Assembly (NCBI RefSeq): GCF_000264295.1
Contig: NZ_AJXT01000045.1
Location: 1 to 64,000, forward strand
Direction of reading: 5' to 3'
From: Rhodanobacter spathiphylli B39
GTDB lineage: Bacteria > Pseudomonadota > Gammaproteobacteria > Xanthomonadales > Rhodanobacteraceae
Length of the DNA stretch: 64,000 nucleotides
Shown here piece after piece: positions 8,760 through 17,654 of the stretch (the stretch's first letter is position 1; each line of letters starts with the position of its first letter). A model generated the notes under the pieces. The model did no database searches and had not been told where the DNA came from. It worked only from the letters and a program-made list of their open reading frames with translations. The translations under genes and the position numbers were made by a program.

Positions 8760-9425
8760 ATGCAGCGACTGTTCGATATTCTGTTGTCGGGGCTGGCCCT
8801 GCTTGTGCTTTCGCCCTTGCTGGTTCCGATCGCCATTGCCCTGCGTTTCAGCGGCGAAGGCGAGATTTTCTACGTGCAGCAGCGGATCGGTCGTGGCGGC
8901 AAGCCGTTCGGCCTGTACAAGTTTGCCACCATGCTGAAGAACAGCCCGAACCTGGGCACTGGTACCGTCACGGTGAAGAACGACCCGCGGGTGCTGCCGC
9001 TGGGCGGTTTCCTGCGCAAGACCAAGATCAACGAATTGCCGCAGCTGCTCAACATCCTGCTCGGCGACATGAGTCTGGTCGGGCCGCGGCCGCAGACCCA
9101 GCGTTGCTTCGACGCTTTTCCGACCACGTCGCAGGTTCAGATCATCAAGGTGCGTCCGGGATTGTCCGGCATCGGCTCGATCGTGTTCCGCGACGAAGAG
9201 GAATTGATGCACGCCAGCGCGGAGCCGGAGAAGTTCTACGACGACGTGATCATGCCGTACAAGGGTGCATTGGAAGAGTGGTACGTGGCGAACCAGGGTT
9301 TGCGCACCTACGTGATGTGCATCGTGATCACCGCGTGGGTAGTCCTGTTCCCGAAGTCGTCCATCGTGAAGAAGGTTTTCCCGGGCTTGCCGGTTGAGCC
9401 CGCAGCCTTGTCGGGCGTGGTGTGA
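8760..9425 (+). CDS. PglC-like polyprenyl-phosphate phosphoglycosyl transferase
   Basis: Monotopic initiating sugar-1-phosphate transferase of 221 residues. It has an N-terminal hydrophobic re-entrant helix (residues 5-28), the KFATM loop, the LPQLLNILLGDMSLVGPRP catalytic/binding region and an RPGLSGI segment, all typical of the PglC/WcaJ C-terminal domain. It would load the first sugar, here probably a diamino-trideoxy sugar phosphate, onto undecaprenyl phosphate. The start follows the dehydratase stop by 3 nt, and the stop is 6 nt from the GNAT gene. A WecA-type initiating enzyme is also encoded nearby, so two initiation routes may exist. Confidence 0.88.
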   Translation: MQRLFDILLSGLALLVLSPLLVPIAIALRFSGEGEIFYVQQRIGRGGKPFGLYKFATMLKNSPNLGTGTVTVKNDPRVLPLGGFLRKTKINELPQLLNILLGDMSLVGPRPQTQRCFDAFPTTSQVQIIKVRPGLSGIGSIVFRDEEELMHASAEPEKFYDDVIMPYKGALEEWYVANQGLRTYVMCIVITAWVVLFPKSSIVKKVFPGLPVEPAALSGVV

Positions 9426-9431
9426 GGCTCG

Positions 9432-10034
9432 ATGGAACGCCGTGATCTCTATCAGCAGGTTGCCCGGTTGCATGTGGACAACATCAACAAAGGTTTCCTG
9501 GCGACGTTGGGTACGGGCTTTGTCGCACTGATGTATCAGGCGATCGACGAGGCGCCGGCCAGCGTGTTGCTGGTCGAAGAGCGCGACGATCGCGTCGTCG
9601 GCTTTGTGGCGGGTGGTTGCGGCATGGGCGCCATCTACAAGCGCATGTTGCGTTCGCCATTCCGCCTCGGAGTCGCCCTGCTGCCCTCACTGGTGCGGCC
9701 GGGACGCATCCTGCGGATTCTCGAAATCCTGCGCTACAGCCGCGGTCACAGCCTGCCGCCGAACCTGCCGGAGGCCGAATTGCTGAGTATCGCGGTCGAC
9801 CCATCCTGCCGTGGGCAGCAGGTTGCCGAGCGGCTGTATCGTCGACTGGAAGAGCATTTTCGGAAAACCGGCATTCTTTCCTACAGGATCATTGTGGGAG
9901 AGGCACTGGCGCCCGCGCACAAGTTCTATCGGCGGATGGGGGCTGTACCGACCGATCAGGTGGCGGTTCACCAGGGAGAACTGTCAACCGTGTACGTGCA
10001 AACGTTGGCTCAGGTCCAGCCACACAGTCCATAG
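9432..10034 (+). CDS. GNAT-family N-acetyltransferase
   Basis: A 200-residue GCN5-related acetyltransferase. Motif A is visible around LLSIAVDPSCRGQQVAERLYRRLEEH, whose R-G-Q-Q loop binds the acetyl-CoA pyrophosphate, and motif B around APAHKFYRRMGAV. In this context it may N-acetylate the C4 amino group produced by the aminotransferase, the role taken in Campylobacter by the structurally different PglD; this role is inferred. Its 3' end overlaps the convergent YdcF-like gene by 25 nt. Confidence 0.8.
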   Translation: MERRDLYQQVARLHVDNINKGFLATLGTGFVALMYQAIDEAPASVLLVEERDDRVVGFVAGGCGMGAIYKRMLRSPFRLGVALLPSLVRPGRILRILEILRYSRGHSLPPNLPEAELLSIAVDPSCRGQQVAERLYRRLEEHFRKTGILSYRIIVGEALAPAHKFYRRMGAVPTDQVAVHQGELSTVYVQTLAQVQPHSP

Positions 10035-10747
10035 GCGAACAAGCCCAGGTATTCGTGTAGATAGGTGTGACTGCGCAACAGGGCAGAACGGTGAGGCAAC
10101 CAGGCATTGCCCTCGATGGTGGGTTTCACTTGGGGCATGGTCGGCGCAGGGGTGGCGTCGATATCCTGTTCGCGAAGTACCGCAAGCGCGCGAGGCATGT
10201 GATAGGGCGAGGTCACCAGGAGAACGCGGCCAAGCTTTTCCTGTTTGAGGATGCGTGAGGAGTACAGCGCGTTTTGGTAGGTGCTGTCGGCCTGGCTCTC
10301 GACCCTCAACGCCGCCTTCGGCAGCCCTTTTGTTTCGAGTATCCGGGCCATCTTGATCGCGCCACCCTTGTTGGCCGACAGCACCATGATCGGTGCGCGT
10401 CCTGCGCGGTAGAGCTGATAGGCAAAGCCCAGGCGATTGCGGCTGATCCTGTTCGGGTCAGCCGTCCAATCGGTTTTCGGATCGGGCATGCCATCGCCGC
10501 CGAAGACCACGATGGCATCGACGACAGGGTAGGTGCTTGCTGGCGAATAGGGATATGGCGACTCGAGATTGTCGCGCATCAGGCCAACGAAGGCCGGAGT
10601 GGAGCAGAGATAGAGCCAGGCAGCGGCAATCAACAGGAATGGCCAGCCGGTTCGATAGCGCCGCAAAACCAGCAAAGCCAGCCCGATCCCCGCGACAAGA
10701 CACGACTGCCAGATCGGCGAGTTCAAACGGTCCAGCAAGTGATCCAC
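10010..10747 (-). CDS. YdcF/ElyC/SanA-family envelope protein (DUF218)
   Basis: A 245-residue protein with two N-terminal membrane helices (about residues 15-50) followed by a DUF218 domain beginning DAIVVFGGDG and containing the conserved NRLGFAYQLYRAG, ESQADSTYQNAL and LLVTSPYHMPRA segments. ElyC in E. coli affects the undecaprenyl-phosphate carrier pool, which fits a location next to a WecA-like transferase. The biochemical activity of the family is still unsettled. It converges with and overlaps the GNAT gene by 25 nt, and lies 12 nt downstream of the WecA-like gene, so the two minus-strand genes are probably co-transcribed. Confidence 0.82.
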   Translation of the reverse strand: MDHLLDRLNSPIWQSCLVAGIGLALLVLRRYRTGWPFLLIAAAWLYLCSTPAFVGLMRDNLESPYPYSPASTYPVVDAIVVFGGDGMPDPKTDWTADPNRISRNRLGFAYQLYRAGRAPIMVLSANKGGAIKMARILETKGLPKAALRVESQADSTYQNALYSSRILKQEKLGRVLLVTSPYHMPRALAVLREQDIDATPAPTMPQVKPTIEGNAWLPHRSALLRSHTYLHEYLGLFAYGLCGWT

Positions 10748-10759
10748 GACTAAGAGGGG

Positions 10760-11896
10760 TCAATCCGCCTCGGCGACGGAATCCCTGTTGACACGCTGGC
10801 GCGCGGCTGGCCGGACGACGTGGTCGTCATTGGCGGCGAGCGGTTTGGCCATGTGCATGCCTTTCCCGGCTTGCTGGCGAACCCAGATCCGCGTGACCGT
10901 GACTGTATAGACCATGGAGAAGATGCAGAACGCCGCGAGGTTGGTGCCCGAACCCAGACCCAGCGAACTGGTCACGCTGCCAAGAAACGCCATCGACGCC
11001 GCCAGTGCGACCAACGCTACCAGGCTGGCGCGCGGACCCAGGCCCATGCCCATCAGGATGTGATGGATGTGGCCGCGATCGGGCTTGAACGGCGACTTGC
11101 CCTGACGCAGGCGGCGGTACATCACGGCCAGGGTGTCCAGCACGGGCAGGGCCACGCACCACAGCACGTCGACGGGCGACAGCTGGCTGCCCGGTTCCTG
11201 GCTCAGGCGGATCAGGGTCCAGGCCAGCAGGTAGCCGAGCACCATGCTGCCGGCGTCGCCCATGAAGATCTTGCGACCCATCAGGCCGAGGTTGGCGAAG
11301 AGGTAAGGGATGGCGGCGATGGCCAGCAGGGTGATCAGGGCCAGCGATCCGCGCAGCGCGTGGGGGCCGGCGAACAGCACGATCGCGGCGATGCTGACCA
11401 GGGCCAAGCTGCCAGCCAGGCCGTCGATGCCGTCCATCATGTTGAAAGCATTGAGCAGGCCGATCACGGCCACCACGGTGAGCGGAACGCCGACCCAGCC
11501 CAGCGTGAGCTCGTAACCGAAGATGTGTCCCAGCGATTGGATGTAGACGCCGGTGCTGGCGATAACGGTGAGGATCAGTATGGTCTGCACCAGCAGGCGG
11601 GTGCGCACGCTGAGGTCGGAGCGGTCGTCCAGCGCCCCCAGCAGTACCAGCACGCATGACGTACCCAGCAGCACCTGGCCGAAGAGCTGGAACCGGCCCC
11701 AGATGCAGGCGCCTGCCAGCACGCCGATGAAGATGGCCAGGCCGCCGACCAGCGGCACGCTGCCGACGTGGTGCTTGCGCTCGTTGGGGTGGTCCACCAG
11801 TCCAAGCGCCCCCGCGAACCGCCGCAGGGCGATGATCGCGACGAGCGAAGTGATGGCCGTTGCCACGCAAGCAAGAATCATCCGTGTGTCCTGCAT
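10760..11896 (-). CDS. WecA/MraY-family undecaprenyl-phosphate N-acetylhexosamine 1-phosphate transferase
   Basis: Polytopic initiating transferase of 378 residues with about ten membrane helices. Cytoplasmic loops carry the family signatures LGALDDRSDL, NAFNMMDGIDGLAG, the GDAGS Mg/substrate site and the late GHIHH motif. It moves HexNAc-1-phosphate from UDP-HexNAc to undecaprenyl phosphate to start O-antigen or enterobacterial common antigen-type glycans. The last 45 residues form a basic, disordered tail after the final helix. It is transcribed toward the YdcF-like gene. Whether it is WecA proper or a WbpL relative cannot be decided here. Confidence 0.88.
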   Translation of the reverse strand: MQDTRMILACVATAITSLVAIIALRRFAGALGLVDHPNERKHHVGSVPLVGGLAIFIGVLAGACIWGRFQLFGQVLLGTSCVLVLLGALDDRSDLSVRTRLLVQTILILTVIASTGVYIQSLGHIFGYELTLGWVGVPLTVVAVIGLLNAFNMMDGIDGLAGSLALVSIAAIVLFAGPHALRGSLALITLLAIAAIPYLFANLGLMGRKIFMGDAGSMVLGYLLAWTLIRLSQEPGSQLSPVDVLWCVALPVLDTLAVMYRRLRQGKSPFKPDRGHIHHILMGMGLGPRASLVALVALAASMAFLGSVTSSLGLGSGTNLAAFCIFSMVYTVTVTRIWVRQQAGKGMHMAKPLAANDDHVVRPAARQRVNRDSVAEAD

Positions 11897-12406
11897 GAGT
11901 TATGAGTCTCCAGTATCCCTGTGGACTATTTCAAAACAGCACGATCCGGATGGACGGAGAGTGTCGCCTTTTTATGAGTCCTCTACCTTGCCGGCAGTGG
12001 ACGTTTTGGTTAAGGCCAGTTCTTTGCGGGCACCAACCGGGCAACGTCGAGGCCTGGACCAGGCTGTCCGGAACTCTGTCGCCGCTCCGCCAACCTTGCT
12101 CGGGCCTACCGCAACCCGGCCCCCTGGTGTCAGAAAGAGCCGTACTGATCCGTGACGAGGATCAAGGGTTTTGGATCTTATCAGGTATGGATGGGCTTGA
12201 TCAGGGCCGGGAACGAGGGCATTCAGTCTGGGGTGGTGTAGGTGAACAAGGCGTGCGGGTCGATTCTGGACCGGTGATTGGGTGCCCGTGCGTCGTTTCG
12301 TTGCAAGTTTTGCGGGGGTGAGCGTGTTTGCGCGGTGCTGCTTGCCCTTCTCGTCATGGAGGGGGCGTTGTTCGATCGCAGGAAGGTTCGGGGGTGAGGT
12401 GCAGAG
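11897..12406. other. Intergenic stretch with no gene recognised
   Basis: This holds the 5' side of the WecA-like gene and the tail beyond the mutase-associated repeat. Short frames are open on both strands, but none shows a recognisable domain, a credible ribosome site or conserved-looking composition. No convincing -35/-10 pair or JUMPstart-like element was seen. Confidence 0.4.
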
Positions 12407-12545
12407 TCAAAAGCGACCCCCTCCCCAGCCTCCCCCTGCTGCGCAGGGGGAGGAGCCAAGCCGAAACCAGCGCTTTGCTCCCTCCCCTGCGAAGCAGGGG
12501 AGGGCTGGGCGACCGCAGGGAGTGCTTTAGCTGGGGGTCGCTCTT
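12407..12545. repeat. Composite palindromic repeat (element a)
   Basis: Begins TCAAAAGCGACCCC and ends GGGGGTCGCTCTT, with two internal hairpins built on CCTCCCCCTGC/GCAGGGGGAGG and CCCTCCCCTGC/GCAGGGGAGGG. It ends 10 nt before the stop codon of the phosphohexomutase gene. It belongs to the same family as elements b-h. Confidence 0.85.
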
Positions 12546-12555
12546 CGCCCCGGCT

Positions 12556-13908
12556 CTACGCCCCCGCAATCAACGCCGAAATCTCCGCCGTGCGTGCCTG
12601 CATCAGCGCCGTATCTCCTCGCGACTCCACGTTGAGCCGCAGCAGCGGTTCGGTGTTGGAGCTGCGCAGGTTGAAGCGCCATGAGCCGAAGTCGGCGCTG
12701 ATGCCGTCGGTGTGGTCGAGGACGGGCGATCGGCTGGCGTAATGGCTCATCACCCGTTCGGTGGCGGCGCGTGCGTCGGCGACCTTGAAGTTGATCTCGC
12801 CGCTGCAGGGGAAGGCGCGCATGCGGTCTTCCACCAGTTCGGCCAGTGACAGCCCGCGGCTGCCGACCAGTTCGGCGATCAGCAGCCAGGGGATCATGCC
12901 GGAGTCGCAGTAGGCGAAGTCGCGGAAGTAGTGGTGGGCGCTCATCTCGCCGCCGTAGATGGCGTTCTCGGCGCGCATGCGTTCCTTGATGAAGGCGTGG
13001 CCGGTCTTGCTGAGCACGGGGACGCCGCCGGCCTGCTGCACCATCTCGATGGTGTTCCAGGTAAGTCGCGGGTCGTGGATGATCTTGCCGCCGGGGTGGC
13101 GCGCCAGCAGCGCCGTGGCCAGCAGGCCGACCAGGTAGTAGCCCTCGATGAAGCGGCCGTCGGCGTCGAAGAAGAAGCAGCGGTCGAAGTCGCCATCCCA
13201 GGCCACGCCAAAGTCGGCGCCGTGGGCGCGCACCGCGTCGGCGGTGGCGGCGCGGCATTCGGGCAGCAGCGGGTTGGGGATGCCGTTGGGGAAATGGCCG
13301 TCCGCCTCGTGCTGGATGCGGATGAACTCGAATGACAGTTGCGGCGCGAGCTGGTCCACGATCAGGCCGGCGCCGCCGTTGCCGGCGTTGACCACGATCT
13401 TCAGCGGCTTCAGGCGATCGCGCTGGACGTAGCCGAGCAGGTGTTCGATGTAGGCGGACTTGTCGGTCATCGTCCGCGGCGTGGCGGTGCCGGCGGGGAT
13501 GGCTGCCTGGTGGCTGGCGGCGAAGTCGCGGATCGCGAACAGGCCGCTGTCGCCGCTGATCGGCCGCGAGCCTTCGCGCACCAGCTTCATGCCGTTGTAG
13601 TCCATCGGATTGTGGCTGGCGGTGACCATCACGCCGCCGGCGGCGCCCAGGTGCATGGTCTGGAAGTAGACCTCCTCGGTGCCGCCCATGCCGATGTCGA
13701 GCACCTCGCGCCCGGCCACGTGGAAACCGTCGGCCAGCGCCGCCTGCAACGCCGGGCTGCTGAGGCGCACGTCGCGACCCAGCACCACGGGGCCCGGGCC
13801 CAGTTGGGCGGCCATGCCCAGGCCAATGCGGCGCGCCAGCTCTTCGTCCAGCTCGTCAGGCACGCGGCCGCGGATGTCGTAGGCCTTGAAGCAGGGGAGT
13901 GAGGTCAC
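12556..13908 (-). CDS. xanA: Phosphomannomutase/phosphoglucomutase (XanA/AlgC type)
   Basis: Interconverts hexose 6- and 1-phosphates to supply GDP-mannose and UDP-glucose precursors for lipopolysaccharide and exopolysaccharide. The 450-residue protein starts [14 protein letters not shown] and has the catalytic serine loop MVTASHNP, the metal-binding GDFDRC loop, the [12 protein letters not shown] sugar-recognition loop and the phosphate-binding RSSNTEP near the C-terminus. The GTG at 13908 gives the usual family length; TTG at 13932 is possible. The much longer open frame upstream has no family similarity. A TACAAT hexamer at 13944-13939 would place transcription start near 13932, consistent with GTG 13908. 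Confidence 0.9.
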   Translation of the reverse strand: MTSLPCFKAYDIRGRVPDELDEELARRIGLGMAAQLGPGPVVLGRDVRLSSPALQAALADGFHVAGREVLDIGMGGTEEVYFQTMHLGAAGGVMVTASHNPMDYNGMKLVREGSRPISGDSGLFAIRDFAASHQAAIPAGTATPRTMTDKSAYIEHLLGYVQRDRLKPLKIVVNAGNGGAGLIVDQLAPQLSFEFIRIQHEADGHFPNGIPNPLLPECRAATADAVRAHGADFGVAWDGDFDRCFFFDADGRFIEGYYLVGLLATALLARHPGGKIIHDPRLTWNTIEMVQQAGGVPVLSKTGHAFIKERMRAENAIYGGEMSAHHYFRDFAYCDSGMIPWLLIAELVGSRGLSLAELVEDRMRAFPCSGEINFKVADARAATERVMSHYASRSPVLDHTDGISADFGSWRFNLRSSNTEPLLRLNVESRGDTALMQARTAEISALIAGA

Positions 13909-14344
13909 AAGCGGCTCGCTGAGGATGCTCAAACGCGCATTGTATCCATGGCGGTGCCTGTTCCCGGCATCGAGGAAGAAGCGCGGGTCGGGTCGACATC
14001 GGTCATGGCGGCCCGCCTGCCGCGATGCTGGGCCGCCGGCTCCGAACACGCGCGAGACGCGGCCGCAGGCGTGGATGCCGGCGTCGTCATCCAGGAGGAA
14101 GAACGTGCGGAGCACGGCAGCCATGCGCTGTCGCAGCCCCGAAGCACCGGCCGGCCGCTCAGGCGGGGCCTGGCCATTTCGTTTGCGTCGATTCCAGGGA
14201 CCCGTGCGTCGAGGTGGGCACCCGTCCCCGCAAGCGTGCTCCCCCTGCAAGGCGTGGCAGCAACGGGCATATGTCCCGGTCAAACCGTCATAACCCGACA
14301 GCGGCGTTGCCATTAGTATTGCCGGGGAGATCACCGGAAACGAC
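13909..14344. other. Divergent intergenic region between the mutase and cysD
   Basis: It should contain promoters for both genes: TACAAT at 13944-13939 facing left, and a weak TAGTAT at 14314-14319 facing cysD. Overlapping frames on both strands show no recognisable protein. No repeat or structured RNA was seen. Confidence 0.4.
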
Positions 14345-15265
14345 ATGACGGACATCGAGACGCTCGCCCCGGCTTCGCATCTGAAGCGTCTGGAGGCGGA
14401 AAGCATTCACATCCTGCGCGAGGTGGCGGCGGAATTCGGCAATCCGGTGCTGTTGTATTCCATCGGCAAGGATTCTTCCGTGCTGCTGCATCTGCTGCAG
14501 AAGGCGTTCTACCCGGCCCCACCGCCGATCCCGCTGTTGCATGTGGATACCACCTGGAAATTCCGCGAGATGATCGCCTTCCGCGACCGCCGGGCGGTGG
14601 AGACCGGTTGCCGGCTGCTGGTGCACATCAACCAGGAGGGCGTGGCTCAGGGCGTCGGGCCGTTCTCGCACGGCGCCACCGTGCACACCGACATCATGAA
14701 GACGCAGGCGCTGAAGCAGGCGCTGGACAAGTACAAGTTCGATGCCGCCATCGGCGGGGCGCGGCGCGACGAGGAGAAATCGCGTGCCAAGGAGCGGGTG
14801 TTCTCGTTCCGCAACGCGCAGCATCGCTGGGACCCGAAGAGCCAGCGTCCGGAACTCTGGAATCTGTACAACGCACGCATTCACAAGGGCGAGAGCGTGC
14901 GGGCCTTTCCGCTGTCCAACTGGACCGAGCTGGATATCTGGTTGTACATCTACCGCGAGAAGATCGAGGTGCCTTCGCTGTACCTGGCCGCCAGGCGGCC
15001 GGTGGTGGAGCGCGACGGCGCGTTGATCATGGTCGACGACGAACGCCTGCCACTGCTGCCGGGCGAGGTGCCGGAGATGCGCAAGGTGCGCTTCCGCACA
15101 CTGGGCTGCTACCCGTTGACCGGCGCGATCGAATCCGATGCGGACACGCTGCCGGCGGTGATCCAGGAGATGCTGGTGGCGCGTACCTCCGAACGCCAGG
15201 GCCGGGTGATCGATCACGATCCGTCCGCATCGATGGAAAAGAAGAAGCGCGAGGGCTATTTCTGA
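14345..15265 (+). CDS. cysD: Sulfate adenylyltransferase subunit 2
   Basis: Catalytic subunit of ATP sulfurylase: with the CysN GTPase it makes adenosine 5'-phosphosulfate from ATP and sulfate in the cytoplasm. The 306-residue length is standard. The PP-loop ATP-pyrophosphatase motif appears as [13 protein letters not shown] near residues 37-50, followed by [28 protein letters not shown] and the C-terminal [14 protein letters not shown] segment. The start ATG has GGGGAG upstream with an 11-nt gap. Normally cysD and cysN are nearly adjacent; here a 391-nt repeat block separates them. Confidence 0.95.
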   Translation: MTDIETLAPASHLKRLEAESIHILREVAAEFGNPVLLYSIGKDSSVLLHLLQKAFYPAPPPIPLLHVDTTWKFREMIAFRDRRAVETGCRLLVHINQEGVAQGVGPFSHGATVHTDIMKTQALKQALDKYKFDAAIGGARRDEEKSRAKERVFSFRNAQHRWDPKSQRPELWNLYNARIHKGESVRAFPLSNWTELDIWLYIYREKIEVPSLYLAARRPVVERDGALIMVDDERLPLLPGEVPEMRKVRFRTLGCYPLTGAIESDADTLPAVIQEMLVARTSERQGRVIDHDPSASMEKKKREGYF

Positions 15266-15324
15266 TGGGCGCGGTGGATTTGGTTTTACGTCGTGCTGGT
15301 GGGGCTGTTTCGGGTTACGTGAAA

Positions 15325-15622
15325 TCAAAAGCTTTACCCCCTCCCAACCTCCCCCTGCGAGCAGGGGGAGGAGCAAAGCGGGAAGCCGCCGCTTGTCTCC
15401 CTCCCCAGCGAGCAAGGGCAAGGCGCAGCGAGGCCGCTTGTCTCCCTCCCCAGCGAGCAAGCGCAAGGCGCAGCGTGGCCGCTTGTCTCCCTCTCCGGCG
15501 AGCAAGCGCAAGGCGCAGCGTGGCTGCTTGTCTCCCTCTCCGGCGAGCAAGCGCAAGGTGCAGCGTGGCTGCTTGTCTCCCTCCCCTGCTTGCAGGGGAG
15601 GGTTGGGGAGGGGTTGCTCTTC
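15325..15622. repeat. Composite palindromic repeat with internal 45-bp expansion (element b)
   Basis: Starts ATCAAAAGCTTTACCCCC and ends GGGGTTGCTCTT like other members of the family. Its first hairpin is CCTCCCCCTGC/GCAGGGGGAGG and its last CCCTCCCCTGC/GCAGGGGAGGG. The middle has been replaced by tandem 45-bp units. It fills most of the cysD-cysNC gap. Confidence 0.85.
15391..15590. repeat. 45-bp tandem repeat array, four full units plus a partial
   Basis: Units begin at 15391, 15436, 15481, 15526 and 15571, each opening GCTTGTCTCCCTC; the fifth runs into the terminal hairpin. Units differ by a few substitutions, for example CCCCAGCG versus TCCGGCG and AAGGCG versus AAGGTG. Because 45 is divisible by three, the array is open in several frames on both strands, but this is a by-product of the period and not evidence of coding. 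Confidence 0.92.
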
Positions 15623-15656
15623 GCCCAAACACCCCCGCCCACCCGGAGGCCATCGC

Positions 15657-17537
15657 ATGAATCGCCCGGATGCCGGCGCCAGCATCGACGCCTACCTGCA
15701 GCAGCACGAGAGCAAGAGCCTGCTGCGCCTGATCACCTGCGGCAGCGTGGACGATGGCAAGAGCACGCTGCTGGGGCGTCTGCTGTATGACACCAAACTG
15801 CTGTTCGACGACCAGCTGGCCACGCTGGAGGGCGACAGCCTGCGCCATGGCACGCAGAACGGCGAGCTGGATTTCGCCCTGCTGGTCGACGGACTGTCGG
15901 CCGAGCGCGAGCAGGGCATCACCATCGATGTCGCCTACCGTTTCTTCAGTACCGATCGGCGCAAGTTCATCGTTGCCGACTGCCCCGGGCACGAGCAGTA
16001 CACGCGCAACATGGCAACCGGCGCTTCCACGGCGGAATTGGCGGTGGTGCTGGTCGATGCGCGCAAGGGACTGCTGACGCAGACCCGTCGGCACACGTAC
16101 ATCTGCGGCCTGCTTGGCATTCGTCATGTGCTGCTGGCGGTGAACAAGATGGACCTGGTCGACTATGCCGAGGACGTATTCCGGCCGATCGAGGCGGCCT
16201 ACCGCGAGCTGGCCGGGCAGATGGGCATCGACCAGGTCACCGCGATACCGCTGTCGGCATTGCGCGGCGAGAACATCAGCAGCCGGTCGACGCTGATCGA
16301 CTGGTACACCGGGCCGTGTCTGCTGGAGCAGCTTGAAACCGTGCAGATCGCCCACGCGGCCAGCGACCTCGGCTTCCGCATGCCGGTGCAGTGGGTGTGC
16401 CGCCCGGATCAGAGCTTCCGTGGTTACGCTGGCCAGGTGGCCGCGGGCACGTTGACGCGTGGCGACGAGGTGGTGGTGCTGCCGTCTGGGGTGCGTTCGC
16501 ATGTTGCGCGCATCGTGACTGCCGATGGCGATCTGGAGCGGGCGCGTACCGGCGATGCGGTCACCCTGACGCTGGCCGACGAGCGCGACATCAGTCGTGG
16601 CGACATCATCGCCGCCGCGGCGAAGCCGCCGCAGGTCGCCGACCAGTTCGCCGCCAACCTGCTCTGGATGGACGAGAGCCCGCTGCTGCCGGGGCGTCCG
16701 TACTGGCTGAAGATCGGCACGCGCACGGTCACCGCGCAGATCACCGAGATCAAGCACAAGGTCGACGTCAACACGCAGGAACGCCAAGCGGCCAAACGTT
16801 TGCTGCTCAACGAAGTGGCCTACTGCAATATCAGCCTCGACCAGTCGATCGCCTTCGAGCCGTATGAGCGCTGCCACGAGCTGGGCGGCTTCATCCTGAT
16901 CGATAGGCAGAGCAACGCCACTGTGGCGGCGGGCACGCTGGCGTTCGCGCTGCGTCGAGCCAGCAACATCCATTGGCAACACCTGGATGTTGACCGGGCC
17001 GCGCGTGCGTTGGTCAAGGGCCAGACGCCTGCCTGCCTGTGGTTTACCGGCCTTTCCGGCTCCGGCAAATCGACCATCGCCAACCTTGTCGAAAAACGCC
17101 TGCATGCGATGGGTTACCACACCTACATGCTGGACGGCGACAACGTGCGCCACGGCCTCAATCGCGATCTTGGTTTCACCGACGAGGACCGCGTCGAGAA
17201 CATCCGTCGCGTGGCCGAGGTCGCCCGCCTGATGACGGACGCGGGCTTGATCGTGCTGGTGTCCTTCATCAGCCCGTTCCGCAGCGAGCGGCGCATGGCG
17301 CGCGCATTGTTCGACGCGGGCGAATTCCGCGAGGTCTTCGTCGACACGCCGCTGGCAATCTGCGAACAGCGCGACGCCAAGGGCCTGTATGCCAAGGCCC
17401 GGGCCGGAAACATCAAGAACTTCACCGGCATCGACTCCCCGTATGAGCCGCCGGAAGCCCCGGAGCTGCACCTGCAAACCACCACCGCCAGCGCGGAAGT
17501 CCTGGCTCAACGTGTCGTCGACAGCCTGCTGGCCTGA
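15657..17537 (+). CDS. cysNC: Bifunctional sulfate adenylyltransferase subunit 1 / adenylylsulfate kinase
   Basis: Fusion protein of 626 residues. The N-terminal CysN GTPase (about 1-440) drives ATP sulfurylase, with a P-loop in [12 protein letters not shown] near residue 31, [12 protein letters not shown] and NKMDLV. The C-terminal CysC domain phosphorylates APS to PAPS, with P-loop GLSGSGKS at 465-472 followed by [15 protein letters not shown]. Fused CysNC is common in Xanthomonas relatives. The ATG at 15657 begins [18 protein letters not shown]; the frame continues upstream only through the 45-bp repeats. The CGGAGGC upstream is a reasonable ribosome site. Confidence 0.95.
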   Translation: MNRPDAGASIDAYLQQHESKSLLRLITCGSVDDGKSTLLGRLLYDTKLLFDDQLATLEGDSLRHGTQNGELDFALLVDGLSAEREQGITIDVAYRFFSTDRRKFIVADCPGHEQYTRNMATGASTAELAVVLVDARKGLLTQTRRHTYICGLLGIRHVLLAVNKMDLVDYAEDVFRPIEAAYRELAGQMGIDQVTAIPLSALRGENISSRSTLIDWYTGPCLLEQLETVQIAHAASDLGFRMPVQWVCRPDQSFRGYAGQVAAGTLTRGDEVVVLPSGVRSHVARIVTADGDLERARTGDAVTLTLADERDISRGDIIAAAAKPPQVADQFAANLLWMDESPLLPGRPYWLKIGTRTVTAQITEIKHKVDVNTQERQAAKRLLLNEVAYCNISLDQSIAFEPYERCHELGGFILIDRQSNATVAAGTLAFALRRASNIHWQHLDVDRAARALVKGQTPACLWFTGLSGSGKSTIANLVEKRLHAMGYHTYMLDGDNVRHGLNRDLGFTDEDRVENIRRVAEVARLMTDAGLIVLVSFISPFRSERRMARALFDAGEFREVFVDTPLAICEQRDAKGLYAKARAGNIKNFTGIDSPYEPPEAPELHLQTTTASAEVLAQRVVDSLLA

Positions 17538-17654
17538 TCATTCGGGGTGTCGCCCGTCCCGCAAGGCAACGGCTTGCGCAACAGTGGCGAACACCGTGCT
17601 CCCTGCAGAACTTCAAGCCGGGCGCGCCGGCACCGCGTCGAGGCATCGCGTCGA

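Noticed and set aside
12282-12684. Short plus-strand frames across the repeat downstream of xanA
   Set aside because: They are made largely of translated palindromic repeat and antisense mutase sequence.
13909-14406. N-terminal extension of the phosphohexomutase frame (166 extra residues)
   Set aside because: The extension has no family similarity, and GTG 13908 gives the standard 450-residue enzyme with a nearby -10 box.
15391-15590. Regularly spaced repeats that could suggest a CRISPR array
   Set aside because: The 45-bp units are directly adjacent, with no unique spacers, and there are no cas genes; it is a simple tandem array.
15315-17510. 731-residue minus-strand open frame opposite cysNC
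   Set aside because: It is an antisense shadow of cysNC that also runs through the tandem repeats. It lacks any recognised domain, and cysNC on the plus strand explains the region fully.
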